From the NCBI GenBank assembly GCA_003233055.1, contig QIKP01000057.1:1-64000 (forward strand): DNA of 64,000 nucleotides, written 5' to 3'. The stretch comes from Planctomycetaceae bacterium (GTDB lineage Bacteria > Planctomycetota > Planctomycetia > Pirellulales > Lacipirellulaceae). A program made the translations under genes and the position numbers. This document shows positions 42,547 to 50,959 of this stretch, piece by piece; position 1 is the first letter of the stretch; each line of letters starts with the position of its first letter. Below the pieces are notes generated by a model. The model was given only the letters and a program-made list of their open reading frames with translations. It was not told the DNA's origin and made no database searches.

Positions 42547-43340
42547 CGACCTCCACCATCGCAACCCGCCACGTCCCTGTCTTCCCCGCTATCGGTACGC
42601 TCGCGTGGCGAGAGTTGATTCGTTTTTTCCGCCAGCGGACCCGCGTCTTCGGGGCACTCGGCCAGCCGATTATCTTCTGGCTCTTGTTTAGCGAAGGATT
42701 CCGGTCGGTCGATCTTGGCTACGCCTACCAGTTCCCCGGCATCGTGGCGATGATCCTACTCTTCACCGCCATTTTCACTACGATCTCGGTGATCGAAGAT
42801 CGCAACGAAGGTTTCTTGCAAGGCGTGCTCGTCTCACCGGTGCCCCGGTGGGCGATGGTGCTGGGCAAAGTGCTGGGCGGGGCAACCATCGCCTGGCTCC
42901 AGGCAATGCTCTTCTTCCTGCTCGGCTGGCTAACGATCCCAGAAATTCGTCCGCCGATGCTCGACGTCGTGGCGGCGATCGCGCTGATGGGGGTGATGGC
43001 CATCGCACTGACGGCCCTCGGCTTCTACCTCGCCTGGCGGACCGACTCGTCGCAGGGGTACCACGCCATGATGAGCCTGCTGCTTTTCCCGATGTGGCTC
43101 CTCTCCGGCGCGTTCTTTCCAGCCGACAAACAGAGCCTGCTTAGCTACCTGATGATGGCAAACCCTTTGACCTACGGGGTCGCCGGATTGCGACATCATC
43201 TGGCAGCGGGGGAAACGATGGGAGAAGCATGGCTACCAGGGCTCGCACTCTCGTGGGGCGTGACGCTGGCGTTCGCCCTGGTCATGCTTGCGATGGCGAC
43301 CCGTGTCGTCGAGATTCGTACGAAGGGAGATTTTAAGTGA
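42543..43340 (+). CDS. ABC-2 type permease in the cta operon
   Basis: 265 residues, six helices. WRELIRFFRQRTRVFGALGQ is the usual start of ABC-2 permeases, and FLQGVLVSPVPRWAMVLGKV plus LSGAFFPADKQ are the conserved loops. The partner ATPase overlaps by four bases and the DUF420 gene by one. Substrate unknown. Confidence 0.87.
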   Translation: MTTSTIATRHVPVFPAIGTLAWRELIRFFRQRTRVFGALGQPIIFWLLFSEGFRSVDLGYAYQFPGIVAMILLFTAIFTTISVIEDRNEGFLQGVLVSPVPRWAMVLGKVLGGATIAWLQAMLFFLLGWLTIPEIRPPMLDVVAAIALMGVMAIALTALGFYLAWRTDSSQGYHAMMSLLLFPMWLLSGAFFPADKQSLLSYLMMANPLTYGVAGLRHHLAAGETMGEAWLPGLALSWGVTLAFALVMLAMATRVVEIRTKGDFK

Positions 43341-43855
43341 TGCAACCACTTCTCATGAAGGGACTGCTTGCCGCCGGTCACCCGCTCGTCCACGTCAACG
43401 CGAGCCTTAACGGCGTAGCGACCCTCCTGCTGATTACTGGCTACCTACTGATTCGCCAGCGGAGAGAAGTGGCTCACAAGCGGGCGATGCTCGCGGCCTT
43501 TGGTGCGTCGATCGCCTTCCTCTCCTGCTACCTCTACTACCACTTCGTCATTCAATTGCAAACGCCGTTCCAGCACGAAGGGCCCCTACGGTACGTTTAT
43601 TTTGCGGTTCTCCTTTCCCATGTGCTGCTGGCGATGACGGTCCCATTCCTAGCAATCCCCACGATCCTCCTCGGGATGCGCGCCCACAGTAACTGGCTCC
43701 CTGCAAGCATTCGCAAAGCGGGCGACATGGAACAGAAGCAGTTCGTTCAGAATTCTCGCGAGCGCCATCGCCGGTTAGCCAAGATCACGTTCCCGATCTG
43801 GCTCTACGTCTCGATCACCGGCGTGGTGGTCTACTTCATGCTCTACCACATGTAA
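43340..43855 (+). CDS. DUF420 membrane protein
   Basis: 171 residues, four to five helices. HVNASLNGVATLLLITGYLL and KRAMLAAFGASIAFLSCYLY, with HRRLAKITFPIWLYVSITGV, match DUF420, a CtaM-like family linked to cytochrome oxidase assembly. The ATG at 43340 overlaps the permease stop by one base; a GTG at 43337 is also in frame. It closes the operon. Confidence 0.85.
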   Translation: MQPLLMKGLLAAGHPLVHVNASLNGVATLLLITGYLLIRQRREVAHKRAMLAAFGASIAFLSCYLYYHFVIQLQTPFQHEGPLRYVYFAVLLSHVLLAMTVPFLAIPTILLGMRAHSNWLPASIRKAGDMEQKQFVQNSRERHRRLAKITFPIWLYVSITGVVVYFMLYHM

Positions 43856-43860
43856 AGCGG

Positions 43861-43883
43861 CGACGCCCGCTTCAGCGGGCGGG
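43861..43883 (+). repeat. Family B-like hairpin after the cta operon
   Basis: GCCCGCTTCAGCGGGC, between convergent DUF420 and the tRNA gene; a terminator role is plausible. Confidence 0.55.
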
Positions 43884-43918
43884 CTCAGCGGACGGCGTTT
43901 CACCGACGGGCCTTCAAG

Positions 43919-43990
43919 CTGGGGATCAGGGACTTGAACCCCGACTAAAGGAATCAGAATCCTTCGTGCTACCAATTACACCAATCCCCA
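43919..43990 (-). tRNA. tRNA-Gln (anticodon CUG)
   Basis: Minus strand. The acceptor stem pairs TGGGGAT with ATCCCCA. The D-arm includes GGTGTAATTGGTAGCAC. The anticodon arm has stem AAGGA / TCCTT and loop TTCTGAT, giving anticodon CTG. The T-arm is CGGGG TTCAAGT CCCTG, and the discriminator is G. CCA is not encoded. Confidence 0.95.
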
Positions 43991-44254
43991 AGAAAACGGT
44001 TGGCTCGAATGCTGCAACTGTAGGTTCCCAGAGGCTGCGGATCAAGCCCAGCCGATGTTTCTCGCCAACGCGTCGCCGGTCGGCGCCCCTTCAGCGTTCC
44101 TTTTCGGTGCTCGCCTAGCCCACTTTTCTGGGTGATGCCTTCCGTCGTCTGAAAACCTGGCGTAAGATAGTGCCTAGTCGATTGCGGTCGGAGTGGGGGG
44201 GGTGCCCCGATTCCATGGAATTGCCGCGTTGTCGCGAATCGGTGAGATCCCCTC

Positions 44255-45952
44255 ATGGCCCATCTACAAATCGTCGAAGGCGTCAATCCAGGGAGGCGAA
44301 TTGAACTGCCCGTCAACCGGTCGGTGATCGGCCGCAGCTCCGATTGCGATGTGGCGCTCGATGTCGCCGCCGTCAGCCGCCGGCATGCGGTGCTCCTTCA
44401 TGAAAACGGCGAATACTTCGTAGAGGACCTCGGAAGCCGAAACGGGACGTTTGTCAACGACCATCGAGTGACAAGCCGAATTCCGCTGCGTCAGGGCGAC
44501 CGGATTCTCATCTGCGATCAAGTCCTGCAGGTCGTGTTCCCGGAGCAGGAGCTGCTCCTCTCGGGGCTGGCCCCCAAGGAAGAGTCCTCCCTTTCTTCGC
44601 TAGTTCATGACGAGAGGGGCCTCCCTCCGGATACCGAAGATTCCGCCAGCGTTGTCGCCACGATCGATGTCTCCGGGGGACCAGCCAGCCTCAGCCTCTC
44701 CGCCAAGCCAGAGGCCAAGCTTGCGGCCTTGGTCGAGATATCGAAAAATCTGAGCAAGACGCTTTCGATGGAGGAGATCCTCCCGAAGATCCTCGATAGC
44801 TTGTTTAAGATTTTCGTGCAGGCCGATCGAGGGTTTGTCATCATGCGGCCAAGCGAAGACGCCCCCCTGGTGCCGATGGCCGACAAGCACCGCAAGCCAG
44901 GGCAAGACCTTTCGATGCGAGTCAGTCGCACCATCGTCGAAGAAGCGATGAAGGGCCGAAAGGCCATTTTATCGGCCGACGCGGCGACCGACGAACGCTT
45001 TGAGATGGCCGAAAGCATTTCTGATTTTCAGATCCGGTCCATGATGTGTGCGCCGATGTTTGACGCGGATGGCCAAGCGCTGGGGGTCATACAGGTCGAC
45101 ACGCTCAACCAACTGAGCCGCTTCCTGGACGAAGATCTCGAGGTACTCGCCGCCGTAGCGAGTCAAGCGGCCGTGGCGATCGACAATGCTCGAATGCACG
45201 AGCTGGCAATCGAACAACGGGCACTTCAGCGAGATCTCGACCTCGCGGCACGCATGCAGCGGGCGCTATTGCCTGCGGCACCGCCAGCGGTGAAGGGGTA
45301 CCGCTTCTTCGATTTCTACGAGTCGGCTCGGCAAGTCGGGGGGGACTACTACGACTACGTTCATCTGGCCGATGGCCGATTTGCGGTGGTGGTTGGGGAC
45401 GTGGCGGGTAAGGGAGTGTCGGCGGCCATCTTGATGGCTCGGCTTTCTAGCGATGTCCGGTTCTTCTTAGCCAGCGAGACGAATCCCGCCATGGCGGTGA
45501 CCCGCGCCAACCATTCGTTTGCCCAGCACGATTGGGCAGACCGTTTCGTCACCATGCTCGTCGCGGTCGTCGATCCGGCAACGCATCACCTTACCCTCAT
45601 CAATGCCGGGCACATGCCTCCGTTGCTTCGGCGAGCCAGCGGCGACGTCCAACCGGTCGGGGACGAGCAAGCCGGCCTGCCACTCGGTGTGGCCGACAGC
45701 TACCAGTACGACTCGTTCAAAATCGATCTCCAACAGGGTGACTCGCTTACCCTCTTTACCGACGGGTTTAGCGAAGCGATGAATCCTTCTCGGGACCTCT
45801 ATGGCTTGGAACGATTGGAAAACCAAGTCCGGACCGGCACCGGCGGCGTCGAGGAACTGGGGCAACACCTGCTCGCCGATGTCCGCCGATTCGTGGGCAA
45901 CTTCCCCCAAAGCGACGACATGTGCCTCGCCTGCTTCGGGCGATGCGAGTAG
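44255..45952 (+). CDS. FHA-GAF-PP2C (RsbU-type) signalling phosphatase
   Basis: 565 residues. The FHA domain is at 1-95, with GRSSDCDVAL, SRRHA and GSRNGTFVN, and binds phosphothreonine. A GAF domain follows at about 155-320 (LAALVEISKNLSKTLSMEEI, DTLNQLSRFLDEDLEVLAAV). The PP2C/SpoIIE domain at ~335-565 has GGDYYDYV, VVVGDVAGKGVSAAILMARL and GDSLTLFTDGFSEA, with metal-binding Asp residues. It probably dephosphorylates a partner such as an anti-sigma antagonist; no such gene is adjacent. Confidence 0.9.
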   Translation: MAHLQIVEGVNPGRRIELPVNRSVIGRSSDCDVALDVAAVSRRHAVLLHENGEYFVEDLGSRNGTFVNDHRVTSRIPLRQGDRILICDQVLQVVFPEQELLLSGLAPKEESSLSSLVHDERGLPPDTEDSASVVATIDVSGGPASLSLSAKPEAKLAALVEISKNLSKTLSMEEILPKILDSLFKIFVQADRGFVIMRPSEDAPLVPMADKHRKPGQDLSMRVSRTIVEEAMKGRKAILSADAATDERFEMAESISDFQIRSMMCAPMFDADGQALGVIQVDTLNQLSRFLDEDLEVLAAVASQAAVAIDNARMHELAIEQRALQRDLDLAARMQRALLPAAPPAVKGYRFFDFYESARQVGGDYYDYVHLADGRFAVVVGDVAGKGVSAAILMARLSSDVRFFLASETNPAMAVTRANHSFAQHDWADRFVTMLVAVVDPATHHLTLINAGHMPPLLRRASGDVQPVGDEQAGLPLGVADSYQYDSFKIDLQQGDSLTLFTDGFSEAMNPSRDLYGLERLENQVRTGTGGVEELGQHLLADVRRFVGNFPQSDDMCLACFGRCE

Positions 45953-45979
45953 CAATCATGAAATAAGCACGAACCAACC

Positions 45980-46004
45980 TAGCCGACGAGCTACGCCTCG
46001 TCGG
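45980..46004 (-). repeat. Family A repeat overlapping the end of a membrane protein gene
   Basis: On the minus strand CCC GAC GAG GCG TAG gives Pro-Asp-Glu-Ala-stop. Confidence 0.85.
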
Positions 46005-46479
46005 GTCGCTCCAACGGTTCGAGCATTTCCTGGTAATGCTCGATCGCTTCGTACGGTTCGAGATTAAATATCGCACGGCCATGGCTGGTCCATGCGTTGT
46101 TTTTCCACTCAAACAGCGCCGTGGCGCAGCGAAGATTGCCGACCGCCTCGACTTCTTCCATCTCCCCCCCGGGTGTTGCCTCGAAAGCGATTGTTACGCC
46201 GACCAAGGCGTAGAGATCCGCTGTCGCTCGATCGCGAGCGAGGACCGCCCCGTCGGAGAAGTCGCACGACTTCCAGGTGAGGCCGCGTGGACTTCCGCTC
46301 TTGGCGGCCGACTCGAAAAACTGCGCCTCGAGCGCCGAGCGGGCCGGGCCGAGACAGCGAACGGCGCGCTCGACGCGTCGTTTAGCACTCCACCGCCCGA
46401 CAACTCCGCGCAGAAGCCACAGGCCGAGTAAGAGCAGCACGAGAGCCGCAATAAAAAGACGGAAAAAGTAGTAAAACAC
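45991..46479 (-). CDS. Membrane-anchored protein of unknown function
   Basis: 162 residues. One N-terminal helix (about residues 5-28, LFIAALVLLLLGLWLLRGVV) is followed by a basic stretch WSAKRRVERAVR and a soluble domain with strands (LYALVGVTIAFEATPGG, NLRCATALFEWKNNAWTSHG). No family recognised. The last four residues and stop are encoded by a family A repeat. Confidence 0.72.
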   Translation of the reverse strand: MFYYFFRLFIAALVLLLLGLWLLRGVVGRWSAKRRVERAVRCLGPARSALEAQFFESAAKSGSPRGLTWKSCDFSDGAVLARDRATADLYALVGVTIAFEATPGGEMEEVEAVGNLRCATALFEWKNNAWTSHGRAIFNLEPYEAIEHYQEMLEPLERPDEA

Positions 46480-46527
46480 TCACGCTCCGCGACCGAGGAG
46501 TGGGCAGAAGGTGGGGAAGAGCAGAGA

Positions 46528-46622
46528 TAGAGCAGTGATCACTCGGATGTTCCGCTAAGGCAATCGTTTGACGCTGAAATAGCAGCGCCGTGACTGGAAC
46601 ATGCGTGTGCGGCTCGCACTAG
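46528..46622. repeat. Copy 2 of the ~95-bp duplicated element
   Basis: Same orientation as the copy at 27965-28058; CTGG instead of CCGG and an extra base in ACATGCGTG. No family A repeat follows here. Confidence 0.85.
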
Positions 46623-46685
46623 TGACCGTTCCTACCACTCCCCCCATTCCCCCATCCTCCCCAAGGAAGGCGAATCAGCAAGGGG

Positions 46686-47168
46686 TTACTCGCCACTCGT
46701 GTCCGAAGAGGAGGCAGGCTCCGGTAATTTCTCTGTGGGCGATTTCTCTGTAGGCGATGGCGGCGGCGCGAAAAGCAGCGACGGAGTGGCGACGGTTGGT
46801 TGAGGTGCAGCGGAGTGGAAAGGGATTGGACCGTACGGTCCGATCGCACGGTGGGGGTAGGCGACGGAGGGCATGGGAACGCCATGCGCCGGAACCCTCC
46901 TTTCGGGGACCGCCACGCCACAAGAGGAGTCCCAGCAACTACTTGCTGCGGGCGCGCATGGTTGGCAGCTCCCGAATTGCTCTCCGGCGAAAGGCCGACC
47001 GCAGGACAGACCGTCACCTATCGGCGCATGGTGCCCCGCACCGTAGCCACCCCCCATCACCTGGCAAAAGCTGCCTGGCACGCGCCACGGGCCTGTAGCG
47101 GCGACAGGGTCGGAGAACAGTAGAAGACCTAGGGCGAGGAGCCCGGTCGAGAGTTTCGCGCGTGTCAT
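46686..47168 (-). CDS. Secreted Cys/Pro/Gly-rich protein
   Basis: 160 residues. A signal peptide (residues ~1-24, LSTGLLALGLLLFSDPVAA) is followed by FCQVMGGGYGAGHHAPIGDG, several Cys (CQPCAPAASSCWDSSCG) and a Pro-rich C-terminus. The YGAGHHAP pattern recurs in secreted planctomycete proteins of unknown role. An ATG at 47183 would add five residues. Confidence 0.66.
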   Translation of the reverse strand: MTRAKLSTGLLALGLLLFSDPVAATGPWRVPGSFCQVMGGGYGAGHHAPIGDGLSCGRPFAGEQFGSCQPCAPAASSCWDSSCGVAVPERRVPAHGVPMPSVAYPHRAIGPYGPIPFHSAAPQPTVATPSLLFAPPPSPTEKSPTEKLPEPASSSDTSGE

Positions 47169-47676
47169 GTTCGGTTCATCCAACTTTTTTTGGGGGGGGC
47201 GTTGCGAGAGGGGACAGACCCGGTGCCTTTTGAACTATCGAGCCTTCCGCGCAGGTCGGCCCAGCAAAGTGGCGTGGAACGAGCCGGATCGCCTCCTTAC
47301 CGCTCTGGATAGCACGGTTAGCGAATCTCCCCGGAAAATTACCGACTGAACGAACCAATTCCCGCTAGGGTGCGTAGGGGCAGGAAGCCAGGGCTTTTAG
47401 GGATCGGCAAAAGCTGTACCAATGCAACGACCTTGCTGATTACGCAAGGCAGGGCTATTATTCCTCCGGAGTCCTGCCGAACCGATGCCGATGAATGGCT
47501 CTATAGCACCACGGGTTCCCCCCTCGCGCTAAGCTGTCAGTCCTCCGATCTTCGGCGAGGCTGCTTTTATTTCACCCCGATTTTATTTCACCAAGTCCCT
47601 TCTTCCCGAATTGCCGATTTTGTGCCGTCTGAGATCGATGGAAGTGCGCAATCCACGAAGAACGAAGGAAATGAAC
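47169..47676. other. Gene-free stretch upstream of the S41 protease
   Basis: About 500 bp. Only a probable promoter (47433-47461) is seen. Short ORFs here have no protein-like composition. Confidence 0.5.
47433..47461 (+). promoter_or_regulatory. Putative promoter of the S41 protease gene
   Basis: TTGCTG, 17-bp spacer, TATTAT, about 216 bp before the start codon. Confidence 0.4.
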
Positions 47677-49764
47677 ATGAACCATGCGACCCTCCCGCGA
47701 TCCTGCGCTGCCGCTTGCATTCGCCCGCTTGCCGCAACGCTTCTCTTCTGCGTTCTGGGAGGGCTCTGCTGGTCGACTCAGGCGGAAGCTCGCCCGACCA
47801 AGCCTTCGGCGACCGACCGACAGATCGCCGTGGCTGTCAGCATTCTTCTCGAGCGTCAGCATCTGACCGGTCACGACATGGACGATGAGATATCGGAACG
47901 GGGGCTCCACTCCTTGCTCAAGACCCTCGACCCTCTGAAGCTCTATTTTTATCAGCAGGATGTCGACGAGTTTTCCACCAGCAAGCATGATCTGGATGAA
48001 ATGGTAAAAAGGGGGGATATTCGTTTTGCTTACGTCATCTTCGATCGGTTCCTCACCCGCGTTGGCGAGCGGATTCAGATAGCGGTGGCGGAGGTCGATG
48101 TCGAGCACGATTTTACCCTGGACGAAGAGATGATCCGCGATGGCGACTTTGCCAAGTACGCGACGACCCCCGACGAGGCGAAGGACAAGTGGCGTCGCCG
48201 CGTGAAGTTTGAGATGCTGAGCCAACTGGCCGACGATCTGACGCCCGAAGAAGCTCGCAAGAAGCTCCGCCGCCGCTACACCAGCATCGGCAAGCGCTGG
48301 GAACAGACCAGCAATGACGAATTGCTCGAGATGTACCTCACGTCGCTTACCACCGGCTTCGATCCACACACGACCTACATGTCGCCTGGAACGCTCGACA
48401 ACTTCGAAATCATCATGGGGCTGAAGCTCGATGGCATTGGTGCGTCGCTTCGTAGCGAAGATGGCTACACCAAAGTCCACCAAATCATTGTCGGGGGAGC
48501 CGCCGACCAGGACGGGCGCCTCAAAGAAGGAGATGAGATCACCGGCGTCGGGCAAGGCGAGGAGGGGGAGATCGAAGACATCGTCGACATGAAACTGAAC
48601 GACGTGGTGAGCAAAATTCGTGGCAAACGTGGCACCATTGTTCGCTTGGAGGTTCGCCCTGTAGAGAATCCGAAGGACCGCAAGGTACTCGTCATTACTC
48701 GGCAGGAGATCAAACTAACGGAGAGCGAAGCCCGCAGTGTTGTCATTCCTTGGGGGACCAAACCCAACGGACAGCCTTACCAGGTGGGTATCCTGGCGCT
48801 CCCTAGTTTTTACATGGACATGAAAGCGGCCCGGAACAGGGACCCGAACTACAAAAGTACGACGCGCGACGTACGGCGGCTGCTCACAGAATTCAACCAG
48901 CAGCAGGTCGACGCGGTCGTCGTCGATCTTCGCTTCAACGGCGGCGGCTCGCTTACCGAGGCGGTCAACATGACCGGGCTGTTTATCGACAAAGGACCCG
49001 TGGTCCAGGTCAAAGGCCCTGACGGAAGAAGCCAGCCCTTCGTCGACCCCGAGGCAGGCATGGTCTGGTCCGGTCCGTTGATGGTGCTGACCAACAAATT
49101 CAGCGCGAGTGCCAGCGAGATTTTCGCCGGCGCGATCAAGGACTACGACCGAGGTCTCGTGGTGGGCGACGACGCGACCCATGGGAAGGGGACCGTGCAG
49201 CAGCTCTACGACCTTGGAAACGCCATCTTCCGTATTGCCCAAAAGAAAAACCTCGGTGCCCTGAAGCTGACGATCCAACAGTTCTATCGCCCGGATGGTG
49301 CCAGTACACAAAATCGTGGTGTGACGGCGGACGTGATCATTCCGTCCCTCACCTCGCACCTCGACGTCGGCGAGTCGGACCTCGACTTCGCCTTGGCATT
49401 CGACCAGATTGCGGCACTTCGGCACGATGAATACGAGATGGTCGACGCCAACATCGTTGGCCAATTGCGGTCGGCTTCCAAAGAGCGCATCGATCGTTCC
49501 GAGAAATTCACCCGCGATTTGCGGCGCATCGCCAAGTACGAAGAGCAGAAGGACCGCCAGACCGTGACGCTCAATCAGGCCAAGTTCCTAGCCGAGCGCG
49601 AGGAGCTGGACGCCGACAAAGAACAAAAGGATGCTTTTGAGGAAGCGGCCGACACCGACCGACCTGTCTTCGACGCGGAGAACCACTACAACATCGAAGC
49701 GCTAGAGATCATGGTCGATTACCTGAAACTCCTCAAAGACAATCGAGTCGCGATTGCTAAGTAA
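47677..49764 (+). CDS. Carboxy-terminal processing protease, S41 (Prc/Tsp type)
   Basis: 695 residues from ATG 47677 with GAAGGA seven bases before; ATG 47671 is too close. A signal peptide (~residues 8-38) leads to a Prc-type N-terminal helical domain, a PDZ domain (GASLRSEDGYTKVHQIIVGG, GDEITGVGQG), then the catalytic core: VDLRFNGGGSL, the Ser in KFSASASEIFAGAI (residue ~480) and the Lys in THGKGTVQ. A C-terminal domain rich in Asp, Glu and Lys follows, as in Tsp. It degrades or trims periplasmic proteins. The end overlaps the convergent metallo-hydrolase by eight bases. Confidence 0.9.
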   Translation: MNHATLPRSCAAACIRPLAATLLFCVLGGLCWSTQAEARPTKPSATDRQIAVAVSILLERQHLTGHDMDDEISERGLHSLLKTLDPLKLYFYQQDVDEFSTSKHDLDEMVKRGDIRFAYVIFDRFLTRVGERIQIAVAEVDVEHDFTLDEEMIRDGDFAKYATTPDEAKDKWRRRVKFEMLSQLADDLTPEEARKKLRRRYTSIGKRWEQTSNDELLEMYLTSLTTGFDPHTTYMSPGTLDNFEIIMGLKLDGIGASLRSEDGYTKVHQIIVGGAADQDGRLKEGDEITGVGQGEEGEIEDIVDMKLNDVVSKIRGKRGTIVRLEVRPVENPKDRKVLVITRQEIKLTESEARSVVIPWGTKPNGQPYQVGILALPSFYMDMKAARNRDPNYKSTTRDVRRLLTEFNQQQVDAVVVDLRFNGGGSLTEAVNMTGLFIDKGPVVQVKGPDGRSQPFVDPEAGMVWSGPLMVLTNKFSASASEIFAGAIKDYDRGLVVGDDATHGKGTVQQLYDLGNAIFRIAQKKNLGALKLTIQQFYRPDGASTQNRGVTADVIIPSLTSHLDVGESDLDFALAFDQIAALRHDEYEMVDANIVGQLRSASKERIDRSEKFTRDLRRIAKYEEQKDRQTVTLNQAKFLAEREELDADKEQKDAFEEAADTDRPVFDAENHYNIEALEIMVDYLKLLKDNRVAIAK

Positions 49765-50524
49765 GGGGAACGCGGAGTCCGTCGTAGGCCAACTGCATTC
49801 CCTCGGGCAATCGAGCGTTGGTCTCGTGGTGGTCGAGGTCGTGCGCCATGTGGGTAAAATAGGTCTGCCGAGCCCCCAGTTTCTTCGCCATGGCGACCGC
49901 GTCGTCGAGCGTAAAATGGGTCGCGCTCGGCGAGTGGCGCAAGGCGTCGAGAATCAGCACGTCGAGCCCTTGTAAAAGAGCTTCGGTCTCCGGGGGAATG
50001 CGATTCGTATCGGTGCAGTACGCCACGTTGCCAAAGCGAAACCCTAGCACCTCCAGCCGGGGCCCGTGGTAGAGACGTAGCGGGACAATGGACGCCCCCA
50101 AAAGTTCAAAGGGTTCGAGTCCGATCCGTTGGAACTCCAATCGCGGCACCAAGCTTTGGGCATCCCCTGCCATCGGAGGGAAGGCGTAGTCGAACGACTG
50201 GCGAATGCGCCGCTCGACGGTCAGCTCGCAGTAGAGCGGAACCGGCCCCTTGAGCTGAAACTGCATGAGTCGCAAGTCGTCCAGCCCAAAAACATGGTCT
50301 GCATGTTCGTGGGTATAGAGCACGCCATGCACGATCCCGATCCCTTCTCGGAGCAGTTGGGACCGCAGGTCGGGCGAGGTGTCGATGAGCAGGTTTCCCT
50401 CGGGAAGCCCCAACAGGGCGCTGGCCCTGGTCCGCTGGTTTCGGGGCTCGCCCCCCGTGCAGACTTCGCAGGCGCACCCAACGGCTGGCACGCCAACGCT
50501 GGTCCCTGTCCCCAGGAGGATCAT
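49757..50524 (-). CDS. MBL-fold metallo-hydrolase, PhnP-like
   Basis: 255 residues from ATG 50524 (AAGG upstream); a 276-residue reading from 50587 adds a low-complexity lead. MILLGTGTSVGVPAVGC is the usual start of the PhnP/cyclic-phosphodiesterase branch, CACEVC follows, and HEHADHVFGLDDLR is the metal site (HxHxDH). Later ligands lie in CTDTNRIP and FTHMAHDLDH. It likely cleaves a phosphodiester; no phosphonate genes adjoin it. The end overlaps the S41 gene tail to tail. Confidence 0.85.
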   Translation of the reverse strand: MILLGTGTSVGVPAVGCACEVCTGGEPRNQRTRASALLGLPEGNLLIDTSPDLRSQLLREGIGIVHGVLYTHEHADHVFGLDDLRLMQFQLKGPVPLYCELTVERRIRQSFDYAFPPMAGDAQSLVPRLEFQRIGLEPFELLGASIVPLRLYHGPRLEVLGFRFGNVAYCTDTNRIPPETEALLQGLDVLILDALRHSPSATHFTLDDAVAMAKKLGARQTYFTHMAHDLDHHETNARLPEGMQLAYDGLRVPLT

Positions 50525-50587
50525 TTGGCCTTGCAGGTCGTTCGTATTCGTAGGCTTCGGCACCGTCGGGCGTCTCGGGTTGAGCAT

Positions 50588-50959
50588 TCAGTAGAGCATT
50601 CCATCGGAACGGCTAGCGACAGAGGGCGGCTCGAGGGAGCTGAGCCGGAGCCTCACGCTACACGGAATCTTCTTCGGTCGCTTGGGCCCTGACTCGCCTT
50701 GATGGCAGCCAACTTCCCCCGTAGCCCCATTTGACCGCGGTTGACCAAATTTTCCAGGGGCAATAAACTATTGGTGCGTATCATCTTACGACCACCAGGG
50801 GGCCCCTGCCAAGCGGTCCGTTGCCTGGAGGTTCGCGAGTGGCACCCCAATTGCCGCACCAAGCTGGTGCCCGACAGGGGCATCACTGGCTGCCATTTTG
50901 ACATTCTCGTACTCTTTCCTCTTTCCTTTTCTTTCTCACCGCAACTCTGAACGACGGCC
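50588..50959. other. Gene-free secA leader region
   Basis: 372 bp. It holds the secA promoter (50741-50769) and a leader of about 180 nt with a perfect palindrome CAGGGGGCCCCTG (50796-50808) and a second pairing region CTGGTGCCCGAC / GGGGCATCACTGG. A leader-based control is possible but not shown. Confidence 0.45.
50741..50769 (+). promoter_or_regulatory. Putative promoter of secA
   Basis: TTGACC, 17-bp spacer, TAAACT. A second TTGACC starts 10 bp earlier. The expected start of transcription is near 50776, leaving a ~180-nt leader. Confidence 0.5.

Noticed and set aside
47370-47888. 172-codon plus-strand ORF upstream of the S41 gene
   Set aside because: It overlaps the S41 start in another frame and has no protein-like pattern.
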